Shown here in pieces: positions 1 through 8,742 of a DNA stretch of 34,545 bases. The DNA is from Prorocentrum cordatum. Taxonomy: Eukaryota; Sar; Dinophyceae; Prorocentrales; Prorocentraceae. The stretch's first letter is position 1; each line of letters opens with the position of its first letter. The position numbers and the translations under genes are program-made. The DNA is taken from positions 2,501 to 37,045 of the forward strand of contig CAUYUJ010004562.1 of assembly GCA_963575745.1 (NCBI GenBank), given 5' to 3'. Below the pieces are notes generated by a model. It saw only the letters and a program-made list of their open reading frames with translations. It did not search any database and was not told where the DNA came from.

Positions 1-2
1 GG

Positions 3-308
3 ATATCTCGCGGCAGAACGGCCCGACAAAATCCTCCTGAGATCATGAATGCTGCGGCTTCAGCGGGAAGATCATTCCTGCGAGAATCCTACGAAAGACT
101 TGCAGGAGGTGATTTGGCATGGGATCGATTGCGCTTCGAAGGAGGCGATGTGGTTTACAAAACGTGTCTTAGTATATGCTAATGCGGAAAGCGGACATAC
201 GGCCGAAAATGCAATGTATTACAATAGCAACAGTCAAGGTACTGCTCATGTGTCGGCCCAAGATCGCATCAAGACGCAACCAGGAGCCGCTCATGAGTGC
301 TCAATAAG
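3..308 (+). pseudogene. Frameshifted gene fragment open at the left edge
   Basis: The frame beginning at base 3 is open without a stop until TAA at 180-182 and reads like ordinary protein: a methionine at 45, then SFLRESYERLAGGDLAWDRL and an acidic/hydrophobic stretch ending YKTCLSIC. The +1 frame then takes over with equally protein-like sequence (VLVYANAESGHTAENAMYY, then HVSAQDRIK) until it merges into GGCC-type repeats near 300. The simplest reading is one coding segment with a one-base gain in the A run of TTTACAAAACG (155-165). An unseen intron or a sequencing error would look the same. I do not recognise the family. The start is unknown because the segment is open at the window edge, and no splice donor is obvious. 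The strand choice rests on residue composition and the match between the two frames. Confidence 0.4.
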
Positions 309-700
309 TTTCAGGAGGCCGCCAAAGAGGCCCCCGAACTTCCCAGGGCACATCTCAAGACGCTCTCCAGAGGCCCTCCAGAGGCTATATGGTTTCTGCC
401 TTCGCTCTTCGGTCGAAGATCGGCCCGCCTGCGGTCTTCGAAAGCCTCCAAAAAGGCCCCATGAGAGCCCCAAAGGGCCCCCAGACGGCCCAGGGCGCCA
501 AGAGAGCACCAAGCTGGCCCAAGAGGGCCTCTGGAGAGATCCGAGAAGGCCTGAGACGGCCCCAAGACGGCCCCACGACAGTCCCAAGAAACCCCCCAGT
601 CGGCCAAGAGGGCAACGAGACGGCTGAAAAGAGCCCCGAGATGGCCTCAAAAGGGCCCAAGACGGCCCAAGATGACACCTACAACCTTCGTCAAACTTCA
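300..700. repeat. GGCC/CTTGG repeat family, block 1
   Basis: Dense short words of the type CCAAGAGGCC, GACGGCCC and GGCCCC fill this stretch, in the orientation that reads CCAAGAGGCC on the plus strand. All six frames are largely free of stops, which explains the overlapping 60-190-codon open frames here; none is supported as a gene. The same word family returns at 4861-6300, 7440-7570, 14820-16230, 25600-26330 and 30270-31795. Confidence 0.8.
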
Positions 701-758
701 GCTCAACAATGTCTTATATAACCGAAGTGTGTGCGAGAAGATGTTTGCTTGAGCAACG

Positions 759-1091
759 ATGAGTGCGAGGTACGTGCGTGCCCCGCCCCTCCAATGTCGG
801 TCATCATCGAAAGTCCGACTCGCTCCGGGTCAGACCACCTTTACCCTGGTCCCAACATTGGAGGGACGCCGCATCGACATTGAAGGACGCGCCGACCTCG
901 AAGGGACATCTCCGCCGGTTTTGAGGCCAGTAGGACATGGGGGAGCTCCAGGACTACCCCACAGAAGCCCAGGAAAGCCCCAGGACCACCCTAATGGACC
1001 CCACGAGAATTGGAGACGAGAGGTGTCCACACGTGACGGCCTTGCGGGTGGGGCTCGCAAGGGGTCGGCACACAGAGTCCGCCGTGACTGA
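759..1091 (+). CDS. Weak hypothetical ORF, 110 codons
   Basis: ATG at 759 opens a 110-codon frame with a fairly non-repetitive peptide (TTFTLVPTLEGRRIDIEGRA in the N-terminal half, then Pro/Gly/Arg-rich). A competing plus-strand frame with no early ATG (722-883) is also protein-like and Cys-rich (CVREDVCLSNDECEVRAC), so at most one is real. The sequence GAG/GTACGTG near 770 resembles a splice donor and could end an upstream exon. No family is recognised and no homologous domain is visible. I keep it only because the 720-1240 stretch is otherwise low-copy. Confidence 0.15.
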   Translation: MSARYVRAPPLQCRSSSKVRLAPGQTTFTLVPTLEGRRIDIEGRADLEGTSPPVLRPVGHGGAPGLPHRSPGKPQDHPNGPHENWRREVSTRDGLAGGARKGSAHRVRRD

Positions 1092-1238
1092 GGATGATTT
1101 GCCGCAGACGCCTAGACATGAGCAGTGAACGTCCTGGACATGAGCCATGAACGTTCCACTCCACAAGAAAATTGTTCCCCTGGCTGTAGGAAAAGCTACT
1201 GCGTCAATGGGCATGTGGCGTCTTGAATATATGCTTTA

Positions 1239-1240
<2 letters not shown>

Positions 1241-1283
<43 letters not shown>
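1241..1283. repeat. (TA)n microsatellite, left flank of cassette
   Basis: Pure TA dinucleotide run of about 43 bases. It pairs with the TA run at 2038-2072; the two bracket the cassette between them. Confidence 0.95.
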
Positions 1284-1286
<3 letters not shown>

Positions 1287-2034
1287 GGCGGTGCCCGGTG
1301 CGGAGCGACCCCCCCCCCCGGTAATCTCTCCTGGGGGGGTTCGAGCTGGCGCCATTCCCGGTGCGAGCCTGCACGAACCCCCCCGGTAAACACGACCTCC
1401 TCTGGTAGGCTGCACGAAACCCCCCGGTAAGGACGCAACCCCTCCGTAAGCGGCGCGCTCCCGGCACGCGCGAACCCCAGCCCCGACGCGCGAATCTTAC
1501 CAGGACGGGCCGGAACACGGCGGCGGCATTGCATCCCAGGGCCGTGCCGGAACACGGCGGCACTGTTCTTCTCTACGCGGCCGTGCCGTCGACCCCCCAC
1601 AGCGGCTCTCGGGAGTTGCGCCGCAGCCTCTCGTATTGTGGCCACGAGCCACAATACGAGAGGCTGCGGCGGAACAAAGGCGAGCAGACGCGAATAGAGA
1701 ACACAAGGCGAGCACACGCCACACTTCGACAGGGAGCCACCCTTCCCAACCGCCCCCCTGCCCCCCCCCCAACCCACCCCCCACTCCCACCCCCCCACTC
1801 CCACAGGGGGGGGGGGGGAGCCCAGGTAGACGCAGTGCGGCCTGCACGAACCCCCCCGGTAAAGCGACAGGGGAGGACCCAATGCGGCCTGCACGAACCC
1901 CCCGGTAAAGCGGCAAGGGGGGGGTGTTCTAAGCCGCTGGCGGCACCCGGTGCGGGCTGCACGAAACCCCCCGGTAGTGCACGAAACCCCCCGGTAGTGC
2001 TGGGGGGGGGTTCGTGCCACGGCGCACCGCCAAC

Positions 2035-2036
<2 letters not shown>
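1282..2036. mobile_element. TA-bounded cassette with inverted ends and CCCCCCGGTA repeats
   Basis: The left end (1282-1294, ATGTCGGCGGTGC) matches the reverse complement of the right end (2024-2036) at 12 of 13 bases, and similarity continues weakly into a C-rich tract. Both ends sit directly inside TA runs. The interior holds repeats of GCACGAACCCCCCCGGTA with spacers (1370-1440, 1845-2000), a pair of CGGAACACGGCGGC repeats (1509-1563) and a hairpin at 1615-1675. Known TA-targeting elements (Tc1/mariner-type derivatives and MITEs) leave TA duplications, so a non-autonomous element in a TA site is plausible. No transposase is present. An alternative is a locally grown satellite that happens to lie between two TA tracts. 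Long open frames across the cassette come from its GC-rich, stop-poor repeats. Confidence 0.4.
1615..1675. repeat. Near-perfect 28-bp inverted repeat (hairpin) with 5-nt loop
   Basis: Bases 1621-1642 are the exact reverse complement of 1648-1669 (22 bp) with loop CACGA at 1643-1647. Extending outward adds six positions with a single mismatch (1618/1672). It lies near the middle of the TA-bounded cassette. In RNA it would form a long stem; in DNA a cruciform. Confidence 0.95.

Positions 2037-2037
<1 letters not shown>

Positions 2038-2072
<35 letters not shown>
2038..2072. repeat. (TA)n microsatellite, right flank of cassette
   Basis: Pure TA run of about 35 bases, immediately right of the inverted cassette end. 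Confidence 0.95.
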
Positions 2073-2075
<3 letters not shown>

Positions 2076-2083
2076 TATTTGTA

Positions 2084-2124
2084 CTAGAACCATCGAGCGC
2101 GCTTCGCACGCGCTCAAGTTCTAG
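2084..2124. other. Structured 41-nt two-stem hairpin, copy 1
   Basis: CTAGAAC (2084-2090) pairs with GTTCTAG (2118-2124), and inside it GAGCGCG (2095-2101) pairs with CGCGCTC (2109-2115) around loop CTTCGCA. A diverged copy is at 14111-14152. Both copies follow TA-rich sequence. A function such as RNA processing or termination is only a guess. Confidence 0.7.
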
Positions 2125-2133
2125 CTAGGCTTG

Positions 2134-2352
2134 ATGGGCGAACACGTGGAATATCATCCTTGTCGTTTCGCATCCGAGGACTCTCTTGGAGGCCCTGCGC
2201 AAGCCTCGGAATTGTATAGAAGGGCAACTGCGGAAACGCAGCAATCCTTAATTGCCGTTGGGTATTCAACGATTTGGGGCCGTCGAAAACTTCCTAGGTT
2301 CATTTCTGAGGCCTTAAATGTAGTTTGTTGTGCAAGAAAAGACAAGGGCTAA
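2134..2352 (+). CDS. Small hypothetical ORF, 72 codons
   Basis: ATG at 2134 opens a 72-codon frame of non-repetitive, protein-like sequence (ASELYRRATAETQQSLIAVG, then STIWGRRKLPRFISEALNVV, ending CCARKDKG before TAA at 2350). A TTG lies one codon upstream, but ATG is the natural choice. It begins ten bases after the structured hairpin. The opposite strand is also open (2154-2345), which weakens the case. No family, signal peptide or membrane segment is recognised. It may be a real small protein, an exon or chance. Confidence 0.25.
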   Translation: MGEHVEYHPCRFASEDSLGGPAQASELYRRATAETQQSLIAVGYSTIWGRRKLPRFISEALNVVCCARKDKG

Positions 2353-2439
2353 CTTGGAAAAAAAACACGGAATGGTGGGATTCTCGTTTTCCCCACCCAT
2401 CCTGTGGTGTTGGGTCCTCCTTTTGAATAGACAGCGCCC

Positions 2440-2517
2440 CGCGTTCCTTCCTTCCTTCCTTGTCCGTCCTTCCTTCTCCTCTTCCTCCCTCCTCCCCTCC
2501 CTGCCTCTGCCCTGCGC
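2440..2517. repeat. CTT/CTC pyrimidine-rich tract
   Basis: CCTTCCTTCCTT grades into CTC-rich sequence immediately before the CAT satellite. It is low complexity with no coding evidence. Confidence 0.8.
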
Positions 2518-3080
<563 letters not shown>

Positions 3081-3139
3081 ATCACCACCGTTATCGTCAC
3101 CACCATCGCCACCAATGTCGCCACACCCAGGACATGCTT

Positions 3140-4340
3140 CGTGGCCCCACAAGGAGCCCCATCGAAGGCCTCAATGGCAGTGTTCGCATGCGTATCCCCG
3201 ACCCAGCACAGGATTTCGCGGCCCCATAGGGAAACCCACCTTAAGGCCCTAGTGGCGGTGTTCGCGTGCTTCTCCCCCACCCAGGCCAACGTTTCGTGGC
3301 CCCACAGGGAGTTCCACCCGGGGCCCCCGTGGCGGTGTTCGCATGAGTCCCCACCACCCGATACGGCGCTTCGTGGCCCCCTAGGGAACTCCACTTCAGG
3401 TCCCAGTGGCGGTGTTCGCATGCGTCTCCCCCACCAAGGACAGCGTTTCGTGGCCCCACAGGGAGCTCCACCTACGGCACCAGTGGCGGTGTTCGCATGC
3501 GTCTCCCTCACCCAGGACAGCGTTTCGTGGCCCCACAGAAATCTCCACCTACGCCACCTACGGCCCCATTGGCGGCGTTCGCATGCGTCTCCCTCACCCA
3601 GGGCAGCGTTTCGTGGCCCCACAGGAAGCTGCACCTACGGCCCCAGTGGCGGTGTTCGCATGCGTCTCCCCCACCCAGGACAGCGTTTCGCGGCACCGCA
3701 GCGAGCTCCACCTAAGGCCCCATTGGCGGCGTTCGCATGCGTCTCCCCCACCCAGGACAAGGTGTCGTGGCCCCACAGGGAACTCCACTTGAGGCCCCAG
3801 CGGCGGTGTTCGCATGCGTTTCCCCCACCAAGGACAGCGTTTCGTGGCCCAAAAGGGAGCTCCAGTTCAGGTCCCAATGGCGGTGTTCGCATGCCTCTCC
3901 CTAACCCACGACAGCGTTTCGTGGCCCCACAGGGAGTTCCACCCAAGGCCCACGTGGCGGTGTTCGCATGCGTCTCCCCCACCCAGGACAGCGTTTCGCG
4001 GCACCGCAGCGAGCTCCGCTTCAGGCCCCAGTGGCGGTGTTCGCATGCGTCCCCCCCACCCAGGACAGCGTTTCGTGGCCCCACATCGAGCTTCACCTAA
4101 GGCCCGAATGGCGGTGTTCACATGCGTACCCCCCACCCAGGACAGCGTTTCGTGGTCCCACGGGGAGCTCCACCTAAGGCCCCGGTGGCGATGTTCGCAT
4201 GCGTCCCCCCCCACCCAAAGCAACGTTTCGTCGCCCCACAGGGAGCTCCACTTGAGGCCCCTGTGGCGGTGTTCGCATGCGTCTCCCCCACCCAGGACAA
4301 CGTTTCGCGGGTCCACAGGGAGCTCCACGGAGTTGCGGAA
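3140..4340. repeat. 77-bp minisatellite, about 15-16 copies
   Basis: The anchor TTCGCATGC (or a close variant) recurs at 3183, 3261, 3338, 3415, 3492, 3578, 3655, 3732, 3809, 3886, 3963, 4040, 4117, 4194 and 4272. The spacing is 77 bp except one 86-bp step, where a 9-bp piece is duplicated near 3550, and two 78-bp steps. Each unit carries GCGTTTCGTGGCCCCACAGG and GGCGGTG. Because 77 is not a multiple of three and the unit lacks stops in several frames, very long artificial open frames cross it on both strands. Confidence 0.97.
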
Positions 4341-4464
4341 CCCTGCATGGCGTACTGCAAAGCGGCAACGCCTCGTGGCCCACAAAGGGAGACACCCTCA
4401 CATATTTCGCGCCCCCCACAAGAAACCCCACCGAAGATTATACACGCGATCGCGGTACCTACAG

Positions 4465-4748
4465 CTGAATATGGTTGGGTCCGTCGCCAGGCGAATTTCA
4501 AGTTGTCGTGCCTGGGCTGTGGGTTAGACGTTGGGATGCCTCTCGGGGTCTTCGGGCAAAAATCGCTAAGCAGGGGGTGAGTTTGAAAAAAGGAATTCTA
4601 AAATTCCACTGCTTCAACTCATGGGATCATGGGATCTCGATTTCTACATGGTTTCAGGGGCAGCCAAGAGGACACGCAGACGATCCAAGAGAGTGCCAAG
4701 ACAGCGTCAGAGAGTTCAACAGTATTCCCGAAACATTTTTGCATGTGA
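4465..4748 (+). CDS. Possible two-exon coding fragment with an 81-nt intron
   Basis: After a plausible acceptor (GGTACCTACAG, ending 4464) the plus strand reads AEYGWVRRQANFKLSCLGCG and continues to SLSRG, including a Cys-x-x-Cys pair. A donor-like GTGAGT starts at 4577, exactly where the open frame would hit TGA. The next good acceptor, GGTTTCAG, ends at 4657. Joining 4576 to 4658 keeps phase and adds a polar tail (GSQEDTQTIQESAKTASESS, then VFPKHFCM) ending at TGA 4746-4748. The 81-nt intron would be AT-richer than its flanks. I do not recognise the peptide; Cys-x-x-Cys suggests but does not prove metal binding. The region abuts the 77-bp array and may be an accidental model. Confidence 0.25.
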
Positions 4749-4821
4749 CCCCGACGTTTTGATGGGGCTCGAGGAAGAGGATAGGGAGTATGAGTCCCAA
4801 CTTGAAAAAAAGGGAATCTCT

Positions 4822-4825
<4 letters not shown>

Positions 4826-4852
<27 letters not shown>

Positions 4853-4860
4853 TTTTTTTT
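4826..4860. repeat. Poly(T) tract
   Basis: About 35 bases of T with one A, at the start of the 780-bp repeat unit. The second unit has a shorter counterpart (GTTTTTTAAAAATAC near 5633-5650). On the minus strand it is a poly(A) end, which could mark an old retro-insertion; I saw no target-site duplication. Confidence 0.85.
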
Positions 4861-5264
4861 CAAATTACTCGGTCTTGGAGCGTTGGAAGCGGGAAAACGT
4901 GACAAGGCGGAAAAAGTCGACAAAAACCTCTGGAAAGCAACGATTTCACCCTCTTCGGGCTCTCACGGGACGGCTCTCGAAGCAGTCTTGGGCTGTTTTG
5001 GAGGCCTCGTCGGGGAGTTGTTTGAAGCCTCTCAAGGGTCTGGGGTGTGTTGGAAGCCTCTGGGGGGTCCCAGAGTCCTCTCAGAGATCTCTGGAGGCCA
5101 CCTGCTCCCGCTCTTGGGCTCATCTTGGGGTGGTCTGGAGCCTCTTCGGCAATCTTGGGACCGTCTTGGTCCGTCTTGGGGCCGTCTTGGAGGCCTCTTG
5201 GGCGGCCTCTTGGGCGGTCTCGGGGGCCTCTTCGGCCGTCTTGGAGCGTTGGAAGCATGAAATG

Positions 5265-5315
5265 GTGAGAAGGCCAAAAACCCTGAACAAAAATAATGAA
5301 AATTTGCGATTTCAG
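5265..5315 (+). other. Intron-like insert in repeat unit 1 (51 nt)
   Basis: GTGAGAAGG starts at 5265 and GCGATTTCAG ends at 5315, flanked by CATGAAATG and GTTCTCC. The interior is A-rich in a GC-rich unit. The equivalent in the second unit keeps both ends. It may be an intron of a dead repeat gene, an introner-like insertion, or coincidence inside the repeat. Confidence 0.3.
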
Positions 5316-6040
5316 GTTCTCCAGGCGCTCTCGGGAGGCCTCTCGGAGCTCTCTTGAGGTCTCTTGGAGGCCTCCTGGGAGCATGGAGAGCCGCCCGAAA
5401 GCTATCCTGGGTTGCTTGGGAGCGTCTTGGGCCTTTCTTTGACATTTTTGACATTCTGGGGGCTTCTTGGGGTCGTCTTGGGCTGTCCTTGGGCGTTTGG
5501 GGGGCTCCCCGGGAGGTCGGGAAGCGCGGTACCAGGAGCGTTCCACAGATGTTCCAAGGTGTGGGACCCCCGGGAGGATGGGGCGCGCATTTATTGAATC
5601 TGAAAAGAAAAAAGAAGGAATCTCTGGAATTCCGTTTTTTAAAAATACCTCGGTCTTGGAGCATTGGAAGCCAGAAAACGTGTCGACAAAAACCACTGGA
5701 AAGCAGCGATCGGACTCTCTCGGAACGGCTCTCGAAGCTCTCCTGGGCTGTTTTGGGGGCCTCGTCGGCGCTTTTTCGGGGGCCTCTCAGGGGTCTGGGA
5801 TGTGTTGGAGGCCTCTGGGCGGTCCCGAAGCCCTCTGGAGGTCTCTGGCGGCCACCTGCTCCCGCTCTTAGGCTCATCTTGGGCCTGTTCTGGGGTGGTC
5901 TGGAGCTGTCCGGGGCGCCTCTTCGGCAATCTTGTGACCGTCTTGGTCCGTCTTGGGGCCGTCTTGGGGGCCTCTTGGGGGCCTCTTGGGCGGTGTTGGG
6001 AACCTTTTCGGCCGTCTTGGAGCGTTGTAAGCATGAAACG

Positions 6041-6092
6041 GTGAGAACGCCAAAAACCTGGAAAAAAAAACAAGGACAATTAACGATTTTAG
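6041..6092 (+). other. Intron-like insert in repeat unit 2 (52 nt)
   Basis: GTGAGAACG starts at 6041 and ACGATTTTAG ends at 6092, with the same flanks as the unit 1 insert (CATGAAACG before, GTTTTCT after). The interior differs more than the ends do. Confidence 0.3.
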
Positions 6093-6364
6093 GTTTTCTG
6101 GGCGCTCTCGTGAGTCCTCTCGGAGCTCTCTTGAGGTCTCTTGGAGGCCTCCTGGGAGCATGGAGAGCCGCCCGAAACCTATCCTGGGTTGCTTGGGAGC
6201 GTCTTGGGCCGTTCTTTTACGTTCTGGGGACTTCTTGGAGTCGTCTTGGGCTGTCTTTCAGCATTTGGGGGGCTCCCCGGTAGGCGGGGAAGCGCGGTAC
6301 CGGGAGCGTACACTAAATGTGAGCGAGGTGGACGCCGCGGGAGTGGGCCCAGCCTATGTGTTCA

Positions 6365-6905
6365 TCTATATATGTATATACATATGTAAATATACATACA
6401 TGAATACATAATTACATACACACATACATACATACATACATACATACATACATGCATGCATGCATGCATACATACCTACGTACGTACGTACGTGCGTGCG
6501 TGCGTACGTACGTACGTACGTACGTACATACATACATACATACATACATACATACAAACAGACATGCATGCATGCATGCATGCAGACAGACAGACAGACA
6601 GACTGACATACATGCATACATGCAAACATGCATACATGCATACATGCATACATGCATACATGCATACATGCATACATGCATACATGCATACATGCATACA
6701 TGCATACATGCATACATACATACATACATACATACATACATGCATGCATGCATACATACATGCATGCATGCATACATACATACATGCATGCATGCAAACA
6801 TACACACATACAAACATGCATACATACATACATACATACATACATACATACATGCATGCATGCATGCATACATACATACATGCATACATGTATACATCTT
6901 GTATA
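6365..6905. repeat. Tetranucleotide mosaic (ACAT, ATGC, ACGT, TGCG, CAGA)
   Basis: Blocks of ACAT alternate with self-complementary blocks of ATGC (6450-6468, 6565-6583) and ACGT (6478-6528), a short TGCG block, CAGACAGA (6584-6603) and an eight-base ATACATGC higher-order unit (about 6612-6712). Open frames read HTYIHTYIHAYMH or its complement and are artefacts. Confidence 0.97.
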
Positions 6906-6909
6906 TATG

Positions 6910-7268
6910 CACATATAAAGAAAACGCACCAGAACGCCCTGCAATGATGCCGCGTGGCAAACCATGGCGAAACAACTGGCGGCCAACGTCACTGGCCTGG
7001 GCGTGCGAGTGTCCGGCAGGCGACGCCGCGCGAGGACAGGGCCATGCGTTGGGCCGGAGGCGCCCGTCTGTCAAGGGATGCGGGTTGAGGACGGCACTGG
7101 GCGGGGTGCCTCGGCTCACATCTTCAGGCCGAGGCTTGGCGAGCCCGTTGGGATGCGGCGAGGACGGCGGGAAGCCGAGTGCGGTCCTGCTGGAAGAGGT
7201 TCATGGCCTCTCTGCTCTCCGTCCCCTGCGGCGCCTCTTTGGTCATCGGTGCCGCGTCGAGGATCAGC
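6910..7268. other. Low-copy stretch, no gene supported
   Basis: GC-rich sequence of normal complexity. Several frames are open on both strands (for example plus from ATG 6948, reading PRGKPWRNNWRPTSLAWACE), but none stands out and all are prolonged by the downstream GAG run. I cannot choose among them. Confidence 0.5.
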
Positions 7269-7275
7269 CTCCGCC

Positions 7276-7420
7276 GCTCCCCCCAGGAGGAGGAGGAGGA
7301 GGAGGAGGAGGCGGAAAGGGAGGAAGAGGAGGAGGAGGAGGAGGAGGAAGAGGAAGAGGAGGAGGAACAGGAGGAGGAGTAGGAGGAGGAGGAGGAGGAG
7401 TACGAGGACGAGGACCTCCA
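7276..7420. repeat. (GAG)n trinucleotide satellite
   Basis: GAG/GGA repeats with occasional GAA and TAC interruptions. Open frames give poly-Glu, poly-Arg, poly-Gly, or poly-Leu on the other strand. Confidence 0.95.
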
Positions 7421-7439
7421 CTTTCAGGCGGTGCTAGAA

Positions 7440-7570
7440 GTGCCCCTGGACCAAAGTGCCCCCAGGATCTCCCAGGAGCCCCCCACGGCCTCCAAAGCAC
7501 CCCATCACGAGGCCCAGAGGGCCCCACCCAGGGGCTCCAAAATGGAAAGAAAAGCTGGGGGCACCTTGGG
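7440..7570. repeat. Short GGCC-family patch
   Basis: Words such as GCCCCCAGGATCTCCCAGGA and GAGGCCCAGAGGGCCCC place this with the dispersed GGCC family. It is short and without the AT-rich core seen elsewhere. The stretch from 7570 to 7700 is unassigned. Confidence 0.5.
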
Positions 7571-7740
7571 CAGGGGCACCTTTTAGCAACCCCTGACACT
7601 TGTCCTCCCCCTGTACATCCATACGCGGCTGCGGTTCTCGTTTGTCTCTACCCCTATGATCACGACTCTGCCAAACCAATGACCGTTGGGATGCCCTGTG
7701 TCTATATTGTTTGTCTTTGGATTTTTTTTTGTTTTGTTTT

Positions 7741-7763
7741 CTCTCTCTCTCTCTCTCTCTCTG
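7741..7763. repeat. (CT)n microsatellite
   Basis: Pure CT run preceded by a T-rich stretch, at the left edge of the GT-rich satellite. Confidence 0.9.
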
Positions 7764-7774
7764 TCTATTTTTAT

Positions 7775-8229
7775 ATGTGTATATGTGTGTGCGTGTGCGT
7801 GTGCAGCTTCGTGTGCGGTGCGCGCGAGTGGGCGTGTGCGTGTGGGTGTGGGTGTGGGTGTGGGTGTGGTGGGTGTGTGGGGGTGGTGGATGTGGTGGGT
7901 GTGTGGGTGTGTGGGTGTGCGTGCGTGTGCGCGTGTGCGGTGCACGTGCGCGTGCGCGTGCGCGTGCGTGTGGGGTGTGGGTGTGGTGGGTGTGGTGGGT
8001 GTGGTGGGTGTGGTGGTGTGGTGGTGTGGTGGGTGTGGTGGGTGTGGTGGGTGTGTGGTGGTGTGGTGGGTTGTGGTGGTGTGGTGGGTGTAGTGGGTGT
8101 AGTGGTTGTGGTGGGTGGGGTGGGTGTGGTGGGTGTGGTGGGTGTGGTGGGTGTGGTGGGTGTGTGGGTGTGGGTGTGCGGGTGTGTGGGTGTGTGGGTG
8201 TGTGGGTGTGTGTGGGTGTGTGCGTGTGT

Positions 8230-8270
<41 letters not shown>

Positions 8271-8455
8271 TGTGGGTGTGTGGGTGTGTGGGTGTGTGGG
8301 TGTGTGGGTGTGTGGGTGTGTGGGTGCGTGGGTGTGGGTGTGGGTGTGGGTGTGGGTGTGTGGGTGTGTGGGTGTGTGGGTGTGGGTGTGGGTGTGGGTG
8401 TATGCGTGCGTGCGTGCGTGCGCGCGTGTGTGTGTATGTGTGTGAGCGTGCGCCT
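7775..8455. repeat. GT-rich satellite with TGTGGG words
   Basis: Nearly 700 bases of TG, GTGGG and GTGTGG words on the plus strand, with a pure TG run around 8231-8268 and TGCG at 8404-8422. The plus strand is strongly G over C. Open frames read VCVGVW or HTPTHPH and are artefacts. The repeats are irregular and are not a canonical telomere. Confidence 0.95.
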
Positions 8456-8499
8456 GTTAGCCAATGTGTACACAAAACAATATGTTTGTAGCAACGTTG

Positions 8500-8735
8500 T
8501 GCAACGCATGTGGGTCAATCAGTGTGGTGCAACATACGTGGTGCACTTTACGTTGTGCAATCCATGTATTGTAATGTATGTTGTGCAAGCTACGCTGTAC
8601 AATGTATGCGGTGCAATCAACATGGCGCAACCGACGTGGCGCACTCATGCAATCTACGTGGTGCAATATACAACGTGAAATGTATGTGGTGCAATGCGTG
8701 CGGTGTAATAGGCGTGGTGCAATTCACAAATGCTC
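8500..8735. repeat. 14-bp minisatellite (GTGGTGCAANNTAT family), array 1
   Basis: Successive 14-base units such as GTGGTGCAACATAC, GTGGTGCACTTTAC and GTTGTGCAATCCAT run in register, with a conserved GTGCAA core and variable last four bases. The same unit forms arrays at 13320-13790 and 26380-26600. Confidence 0.9.
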
Positions 8736-8742
8736 GCACTGA

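Larger units (their letters stand above)
4861..6300. repeat. GGCC/CTTGG family, block 2: tandem duplication of ~780 bp
   Basis: Two units are offset by about 780 bases: CTCGGTCTTGGAGC at 4869 and 5651, and GGAGCATGGAGAGCCGCCCG at 5380 and 6158. The words TCTTGG, GGCC, CTCTTGGG dominate. The orientation is opposite to block 1. All frames are stop-poor, so open frames of up to 309 codons on both strands are not taken as genes. Each unit carries an AT-richer insert with GT...AG ends (5265-5315 and 6041-6092). Confidence 0.9.

Noticed and set aside
1196-2020. 274-codon minus-strand ORF with Gly/Arg-rich sequence
   Set aside because: It spans the TA tract and the CCCCCCGGTA repeats; overlapping frames on both strands are just as long.
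7775-8455. Possible telomere repeat
   Set aside because: TGTGGG words are irregular and internal, and do not match TTTAGGG-type telomere units.
6452-8491. 679-codon plus-strand ORF
   Set aside because: It joins ACAT, GAG and GT satellites, none with stops in that frame. The short non-repeat middle is not convincing.
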